64,000 nucleotides of DNA from Pseudocercospora fijiensis CIRAD86 (Eukaryota; Ascomycota; Dothideomycetes; Mycosphaerellales; Mycosphaerellaceae), in the NCBI RefSeq assembly GCF_000340215.1, contig NW_006921544.1:5782-69781 (forward strand), read 5' to 3'. The notes beneath the pieces are model-generated. The model was given only the letters and a program-made list of their open reading frames with translations. It made no database searches and had not been told where the DNA came from. Positions within the stretch are counted from its first letter, which is position 1, and every line of letters starts with the position of its first letter. This document shows positions 58,049-64,000 of the stretch, in pieces. The position numbers and the translations under genes are program-made.

Positions 58049-58244
58049 TATTAGGGCTAAAGAGGCTATACGTAATTAGTATATAACTAGACCGAGTAAA
58101 GCTAGGGTCTTAGTGCCTTAGGTAGGGCTTGGCGCTTAGCGTTAGGCTAACTAGCCTACCTTTCTCCTTCTCCTCCTAGATTCTTATCGAATACTACTAT
58201 ATCTACTACTACCCTATCTACCTACTAATATAACCCTTCTTATA
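58049..58244 (+). repeat. 3' LTR of A3
   Basis: 196 bp, TATTAGGGCTAAAGAGG to CCCTTCTTATA, followed by the target duplication TCTAG. It keeps GGCTAAA like the outermost 5' LTR at 43,907, as expected if these two LTRs date from the original insertion. Confidence 0.88.
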
Positions 58245-58249
58245 TCTAG

Positions 58250-58995
58250 TCTTATAAACAAATATAGTACCCCTCTATACGCGTTCCCGGCTATAGTACG
58301 CCTACGTAATAACAACCTAATCTCGGAAGCCCTCGTCGGTCGGTTAAAATAGGACGATACTATAGTATAGTAATATATTCGAAGGCTCTTTTGTAACCTT
58401 AATTAATTAAGAGGGCTTATTTTATATACTTAAAAACTATTTAAAGCAGTATCGTAAGGATATAGCGTTAGTATACTCTAAAATAACAAGTAAGATTATT
58501 CGGCTTAAGTAGGAGCGATTTAGAGAGAAATTATTCTTTAAGGCCCTTATATAGTCTTTAAAGGATTAGAGCTATATCCTAAACAATAGCGAGGATCGGT
58601 ATATACGCCTAAATTAGGATAACTTCTATAAATACTAGCCTACGCCTAACTCTAGGGAGGAGTTTAACTAGGGAGGCTAGGGATTTATATACTAGTAGGA
58701 GCCTAGTAAGGCGGACCTTCCCTCTAATTAGCGGCAATCTAGCGCTCCCTTAGCGAAGCCTACTACTTACGCTTCGAAGGTCTCTACTCCTAGTAGAGTA
58801 CTCCCGAACGTTAACCCCTAATAGCTTAGTACTCCTAAGAGGCAGCCCCCTTAGCTACCCTCGTTAAAACAGCCTATAAACCCTATAGCTAATCCTAGAC
58901 CCCGTAGTAGTTCGGTTTCCGAACTACTAAACGTATATAGTTTAGTTTCTTAGCGGCGAACTAGCTCCCTAGTTCCGGTTTAGTTTTTTCGAACT
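58250..58995 (+). pseudogene. Continuation of the frame split by A2-A3 (decayed)
   Basis: Joined across the TCTAG duplication, the frame from 43,906 continues in phase as SSLINKYSTPLYAFPAIVRL and RNNNLISEALVGRLK. Near 58,380 it shifts by one base (or an intron lies there) into LKxYRKDIALVYSKITSK and then a Pro/Gln/Ser-rich tail (KPTTYASKVSTPSRVLPNV). No domain recognised. The Pro/Gln-rich end resembles linkers before retroelement nucleocapsids but is not diagnostic. Confidence 0.5.
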
Positions 58996-59030
58996 ATATA
59001 GATTCCTAGTTTAAACTAGAGACTGTATTA

Positions 59031-59340
59031 GTTTTACTATAAGGACACTCTTATTCGACTGCCGGCTACGATTGCCGGCTATAATAGTAACTATGTTACA
59101 TTTACTACGCTCTTTTGCCGTTACTAGGGCGTAGTTGCCGTTACTAGGGCGTAGTTTTACTATAAGGACACTCTTATTCGACTACCGGCTACGATTGCCG
59201 GCTATAATAGTTACTAGGTTATATTTACTACGCTCTATTGCCGTTGCTAGGGCGTAGTTACCGTTGCTAGGGCGTAGTTGCCGTTGCTAGGCCGTAGTTA
59301 CCGTTACCGGGGCGTAGTTACCGTAGTTACGAAAGCTTAC
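59031..59340. repeat. Nested tandem repeats (123-bp and 20-bp)
   Basis: A 123-bp unit starting GTTTTACTATAAGGACACTC is duplicated (59,031 and 59,154). Inside and after it runs a 20-bp repeat TGCCGTTACTAGGGCGTAGT, with about seven copies in total to 59,320. Not divisible by three, so noncoding is likely. Confidence 0.85.
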
Positions 59341-59469
59341 CTATATAACGTTACGTAGGTAGCAATAATTAGGGCTTCGCGACATTCTTATACCTTTTAA
59401 ATTCTTCCTCTATACCTATACCGATAATAACTACTATACGCTACGCCCTGCCCCTTTTCCTTATAATAG

Positions 59470-61440
59470 TAAGAGAGAAGCGCGCTACGCGCTAAATAGA
59501 AGATAGAACTAAAGACCGCGAGTTTGTTTTGCCTAAGCGTCTAACTAAAAAGCGTAAGACTAAAGAGGAGTACTCTACGAAGAAGAATTCCGTACGAGAC
59601 CGCGAGAGAAAGGAGAAGATAGATAAGGATAAAAGAGCTAAGGATAAGAGAAGAAAGGCGCGGAATAAGGCATTCTATCGATAGCTAGCGCCTATAGAAA
59701 AAAGTAAAGGTTAGAATAAGAAGACAAGCTAAGAGAAGGCTAAGAGGAGGAAAGAATTGCGGCTAGTTTTCGAGCGTAAAGTTCTAGTAGCGTAAGTTAA
59801 TCTAGCTAGCGGCCGTAGCCGGTAGCCGTAGCCGGTAGCTATAGCCGGCATATTTTTCTTTAAGACGTTAACTAATAGTATTTAGACCTATAGCCGCTAT
59901 CTCTATCGATACGACCGATAGTAACGGAGATGTTTAGATAGCCGAGAATAATAATACTAGAGTTTAGGATACCGCGATAGAGCTTAATACTAAGAGTAAA
60001 GGAACTAAAAAAAGCGAGGAGATACCCTACGTCGATCTAGTAATAGGTACAGTCTTAGGGCCTAACGCTATAGACGATAAGCGCTAGGAGTAGATCGAGT
60101 ATAGTTAAAGAGACGAGATACTAGTAAAGGGCTAAGGTATAAGTCCTATCAATCTAGAAAATTATAGTTAAAGCTACTACGAAAAGCTAGTAAGGATTAG
60201 AATCGAGACTAGTCGTCTTTATATCCTCGATATAGAGTAGAAGTTTCTTTATTAGTATTAGAGCGAAGCCTTTACGTCTATAAAGGCAAAGTAGCTTACG
60301 ATTAATACGATCGCGGCTAGGTATCTAGGGACGGTAGAAGTGTTACTAAAGGAGGAAGGGGTATAGGTAATTATTCTATACTCGGTATATATAGCCGGCG
60401 TTCGTAGCCGGTAGATACTAATAGTTAAATAGAAAGCGTTTCTTAACGGCTTTATCTCGACTACTCCGTAAGTACCCGACGAAGCTCGAGCGCTCTTTAA
60501 GGTCTTTACTAAGAAGCGGAAGGAGTTCGAGGATTAGGATTAGTTAATAGAGCTATTAGTTAGTCTTAGGTTTCGTAGTTAGACTCGGCCTAAGTATTTA
60601 CTTATCGAGTGTCTTATACCGAAAGAGGATAGATTAAGACTAAAAACGAGCTTAGATTCGTTAGGTATAGTAGCTCGGTTCCGTTAGTAGGAGAGAGCCG
60701 CCGTATAGAAGGCAAAATTTAGGTAGTTAGGGTAGCTAGGAAAGAAATTCTAGTAGTTAGGCTAGCTAGGGTAGCTAGGAAAAAAAAATCTAGTAGTTAG
60801 GTAGCTAGGAAACGAAAAAAAAGGTAGCTAGCTATTTACTATCTAGCTATTCCTAACGATACGATACTATAAAAGAAAGGGTGTTTCCCTATAGCTACTA
60901 GTATATATCTACTACTCCTAAGTCCTTACCTTATCGTACGAAACCTTAAAACATACCGACCGATATTATATATATACTAGGCGCTATACTAGGAAGGGTA
61001 ATAACGAGACGATAGTCGAAATAGTCTAGTATACGAGCGAGATTGCGACAACGTCGAGAGGAGGTCGTATACTTACCTTCGAGCCTATCGAGTCCTAGAT
61101 AACGATTAGGGCTAGATTTATCCTCTCCGAATCCTAGTAGTAGGAATTTATTATAGGGTACTACTAGCTAGTCCTTACCTTTACGGAGTCTAAGTAGAAG
61201 GTTATTCGGAGATATAAGAATATCGAGTATTAACCTAGAAATCTTCGAAAAGGCTAGCTAGGCGTATCTTTAGAAACCCGAGTATATAGAGCAGTTTAAT
61301 TAATAGGTCTATAAGATATAGTTCCCTTTATACTTACGTTCGAAGGAGTATAAACTCCGGAAGTACTCGATACGATAGGGCCTATAAGGGAGTAAGGAGC
61401 GAACGGATACATTCTAGAAGTTCTTTATAGAGGGGGTATT
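59470..61440 (+). pseudogene. Unrecognised decayed frame cut by A4
   Basis: Begins with a very basic, charged region (KRLTKKRKTKEEYSTKK, RDRERKEKIDKDKRAKDKRR, KAKRRKELRLVFERK), possibly a coiled-coil or nuclear localisation segment. A more globular stretch follows around 60,150-60,680 (RLYILDIExKFLYxYxSEAF, KAFLNGFISTTPxVPDEARA, RPKYLLIECLIPKEDRLRLK). A repeat tract at 60,690-60,830 gives xLGxLGKK. The frame degrades after 60,900. A4 is inserted at 61,440. No family recognised. Confidence 0.45.
60690..60830. repeat. Imperfect GTAGCTAGGAAA/CTAGTAGTTAGG repeats
   Basis: Alternating TAGTAGTTAGG, CTAGCTAGGG and TAGCTAGGAAA modules with A-runs. Probably a decayed coding repeat (Gln-Leu-Gly-rich) or a simple minisatellite. 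Confidence 0.6.
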
Positions 61441-61637
61441 TGTAAGAAGGGTATGTTAGTAGGTAGATAGGGTGGTAGTAGGTACAGGTAGTATTCGATA
61501 GAGATCTAAGAGGAGAGGGAGGAAGGTAGGCTAGTTAGCCTAACGCTAAGCGCTAAGCCCTGCCTAAGGCATTAAGACCCTAGCTTTACTCGAGCCTAGT
61601 TATATGCCAATTACGTATAACCTCTTTAGTCCTAATA
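61441..61637 (-). repeat. 3' LTR of A4
   Basis: 197 bp. On the plus strand it opens TGTAAGAAGGG, the intact complement of the CTTACA end, and closes at CCTAATA (TG start now TA). This LTR and that of A1 together show the original TG...CA termini. Confidence 0.88.
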
Positions 61638-62849
61638 TACGCTTCCCTTCTAAAGGCCGCGCCCTCGTAGCCGGTCTATATTCTATTCTTAACCTCTGTC
61701 GCGGCTAACTTAGTAGGTCTAGCAAGCTTCTTAGTCCGCGCTGAATTGAATATACAATTACCGATTATATAACTATATTAAACTATACCTCTAATACAAT
61801 ACAATGTCTAACTCTAACTGCGCTATCCTTACATATAATAAAGTAATATATAACTATAAGAATTGAGGACTATCGACTAATTACAATACGAGCGCGTCTT
61901 CCCTACTATAATAGGTAGACGTACGAGGTATTGTAGCCCTGCCTCCGTTCTAAGTAATATCGTACCGAGTTCTTTACGTCTACTCTTAAAAGACCTAGCA
62001 ATGTCCGCTTCTAAGGGTTTGTCCGTTTCCGAGGGTTATTGTTCTTATTGTTCGTAGTTTCGCTAGCCCTAATTAGCTAGGTTTAGTAGCCTTCAATTGT
62101 TAATCTTATCTTATCTTTTCCGAAAAAACACAGCTCGTCTAGTTTCTATAGGTAAAGGCTATTATAAGTGTAGTAGTAGAGGTTCGCCTCGCTTAAAGGG
62201 TTAGATAGATCGAGGAGTAACCTATTGTCCGCAAGATCGACCCCGGCTAGCTTAGCTCTATAGTTTTGCCCTTAGTTAGCTAGTCTATTAGTCGCTTAAT
62301 CTTTGAGCGACTTAAAGTTTTAATCAAAGTTTTGATTAAAGGTGCCTTAGGCTCGTAGTATAGGTAAGGTTATGTCTATAGGTGTAGCGACAATAGTAAG
62401 TAATGTTTAATAATAGCGGCGCTAGTCGTCTTAGCGCTAACTTTACCTTCTTCTAATTTCCCTCTTTAGCTAACAATAACTCGGTAATACCGTTACTAAT
62501 ATAGCTATATCCTTCCTTTCTTAAATAGCAATACACTCCGTAACACTGTTACTAATATAGCCGCGCCGGCTGTGCCGCCCTTTAGTATAGGCGCAACGCC
62601 GTTATTATTATTATCGCTACTATTTATACGCGCGCGCGCCGTCGACCGACTAGGCCTTAGGGCCTCTATAGAATAAAGGAATAAGAGGGGGCGCTAAGAG
62701 AAGGGTCTTATAGGGTGCGCTAGTAAAGAGGTAGATTCTATAGTAGTATAGTCTTATTGTCTTTTGTTACTAACAATTGCTTGCCTCTAATTAGTTAGCT
62801 AATAGCACCTCGGGGGTAGCATTAATCCTAGGCTTAGTAGTAACATTAT

Positions 62850-64000
62850 AGGCATTATAAGCTCTTAGCCTTCTTCGTGTTCTTTATACTAGTCTAATAC
62901 TTATCTAACAACTTAGTTATGTCTTTAAAAGAAGCTTTAGCTTCCTACGAGTCCTATTTAGGTAAATAGCCTTGCCATCTTAATAGGTACTCCTTCTTGC
63001 CTTTCCTAGTCCGGTGCTATAGGATACGTTCTATAGACTATAGCTCTTCGCTATCGGCTAGTATGTCCTCGGATTTAGTAGGTACTTTATCCCCTTCGCG
63101 TAGGTAGTACGGCTTAAGGAGGGATATATAGAAGGTGTCGTAGATAGTATAATAAGGTAGAAGCTACAACTAGTAAGCCTATATACCCTTAGCTTCTCGA
63201 ATGCGGAATAGGCTAATATATCTTAGTACGAGCTTAGGCCTTGTTTTGCTATTAGGTAATAGGTGTTTGCGGATACGGAGGTTCTTAGTGCTTAGCATAA
63301 CTAGGTCGCCTTGCTTAAAGGTTATTAGAAGGTAGTGTTTGTTATAGTAGGCCTTCTAATAGGCCTAGGCCTTTGCTAGTTTGTTAGCTATCTTAGCGTA
63401 AATTTCTCGCATCTTTTGAATCCTCTTAATAGCTGCTAGTGTCTTAGGTATTGGTACTTAACGCGCTTCCCTTTCCTTACGCTCGGCCTCGAGCGATAGG
63501 GGGTCTTGTAGCATCGTAGCGTTCTAGCCTATTATAGCTATGTATAGTAACACCTTAGTTAATAAGTAGGCACTATTATTATATACGAATTTAGCTAGTT
63601 GTAGGAGGTTGACCTAGTCGTTAGGATTCTCGTTAATATAGCTGCGTAGGTATTGCTATAGGGTAGCATTTTGCCTCTCTGTTTAACCGTTAGTCTATAG
63701 ATAGAAGGCTGTTAATAGCCGATGCTTTAGTCTTAGCTATAGGCATATTTCGCTCTAATAGTGCGATATAAATGTCGAGCCTCTATCGGAGACTATCCCC
63801 TTAGGGGTTCCCTAATAGGTATAGAAGATGTTAGTCTATAGCGCCTCTACTATATTAATAGCAGTCTAATCCTTGCGCGCCGGGATATACCGAGCGCCTT
63901 TAGTAAATCGATCTACTATAACAAGGATAGCATTATATACGTCCTTACTGCTCCTACGCTTAGTAGGCGGAAGGCCTATAATAAAGTCTATTATAAGCTC
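62850..64000 (-). pseudogene. Pol of A4: integrase and chromodomain (partial)
   Basis: Minus strand. From the right edge: integrase catalytic region with YNAILVIVDRFTKGARYIP (about 63,890-63,945), GIVSDRGSTF near 63,790, then the C-terminal part. A chromodomain at about 62,880-63,060 includes GKKEYLLR and GYLPKxDS. It lacks the 131-bp insertion found in A2. Fewer stops than A1 and A3. RT and gag are beyond the window. Confidence 0.85.

Larger units (their letters stand above)
43907..58244 (+). mobile_element. Tandem Gypsy family A composite (A2 + A3) with TCTAG target duplication
   Basis: Order: LTR (43,907), leader, LTR (44,202), leader, A2 body, shared LTR (51,252), A3 body, LTR (58,049). 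The 5-bp TCTAG lies at both outer edges (43,902-43,906 and 58,245-58,249). One original insertion followed by unequal LTR recombination explains this best. It is embedded in the frame at 41,130-43,906. Confidence 0.9.
61441..64000 (-). mobile_element. Gypsy family A element A4, 3' part, minus strand
   Basis: The 3' LTR lies at the left end (61,441-61,637), then the 3' noncoding region (61,638-62,850) with the purine-rich tract, CCCTCGGAAACGG-type repeats and AACTTTGATTAAA palindrome, then pol to the window edge. More CpA/TpG survive here than in A1 or A3, so A4 is younger or less exposed to RIP. The left target flank is GTATT; the other side is outside the window. Confidence 0.9.

Noticed and set aside
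1..64000. tRNA, rRNA or other structured RNA genes
   Set aside because: No tRNA-like cloverleaf with conserved A/B boxes or rRNA segment was noticed; hairpins present are repeat-associated.

Overview
The window looks like silenced, repeat-rich heterochromatin of a filamentous ascomycete (Pezizomycotina) heavily altered by repeat-induced point mutation (RIP). CpA and TpG are almost absent, TpA is in great excess and CpG is kept. Almost every coding frame is littered with TAG/TAA where Gln or Trp would be expected. I see no intact ordinary gene, no tRNA or rRNA and no CRISPR. Genes are therefore reported as decayed reading frames recognised by conserved motifs; I do not name a species.

Left half (1-30,654): two copies of one large repeat unit. 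Copy 1 (1-11,959, cut by the left window edge) aligns with copy 2 (18,735-30,654) at a constant offset of 18,734, with one 39-bp indel near 11,310. The unit carries, in order: a minus-strand SNF2-family helicase (13,826-20,043; its 5' part is also at 1-1,309), a divergent plus-strand orphan gene (1,691-3,274 / 20,425-22,008), a possible small minus-strand frame, a ~1,620-codon minus-strand gene of unknown function with decapeptide repeats (4,190-9,051 / 22,924-27,785), and a truncated minus-strand ZNFX1/NFX1-type superfamily 1 helicase with an in-frame 85-codon duplication (9,990-11,285 / 28,724-30,019). The unit ends in 273-bp tandem repeats and a short telomere-like CCCTAA stretch. A family of hairpins with the core CTTTAGGTGCGCACCTAAAG sits in its introns and spacers and was not seen in the retroelement half. 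The 12-13.8 kb stretch between copies holds minisatellites.

Right half (30,654-64,000): nested Ty3/Gypsy retrotransposons. Family A, a chromovirus with a chromodomain, is present four times: A1 (minus, truncated, 30,939-35,270), A2 and A3 (plus, in tandem sharing one LTR, 43,907-58,244, flanked by the 5-bp duplication TCTAG) and A4 (minus, 61,441 to the window end). Family B is represented by a long pol frame at 35,271-40,140 and a 285-bp pol fragment at 30,654-30,938. The A2-A3 composite split a further decayed frame (41,130-43,906) that resumes at 58,250. A last unrecognised frame lies at 59,470-61,440.

The best candidate for something undescribed is the ~18.7-kb unit: a RIP-inactivated repeat combining an SNF2 helicase, a ZNFX1-like helicase fragment, two orphan proteins, a dispersed palindrome and a telomere-like end. 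It could be a giant mobile element or a subtelomeric macro-repeat. I found no recombinase in it, so its mode of spread is open.
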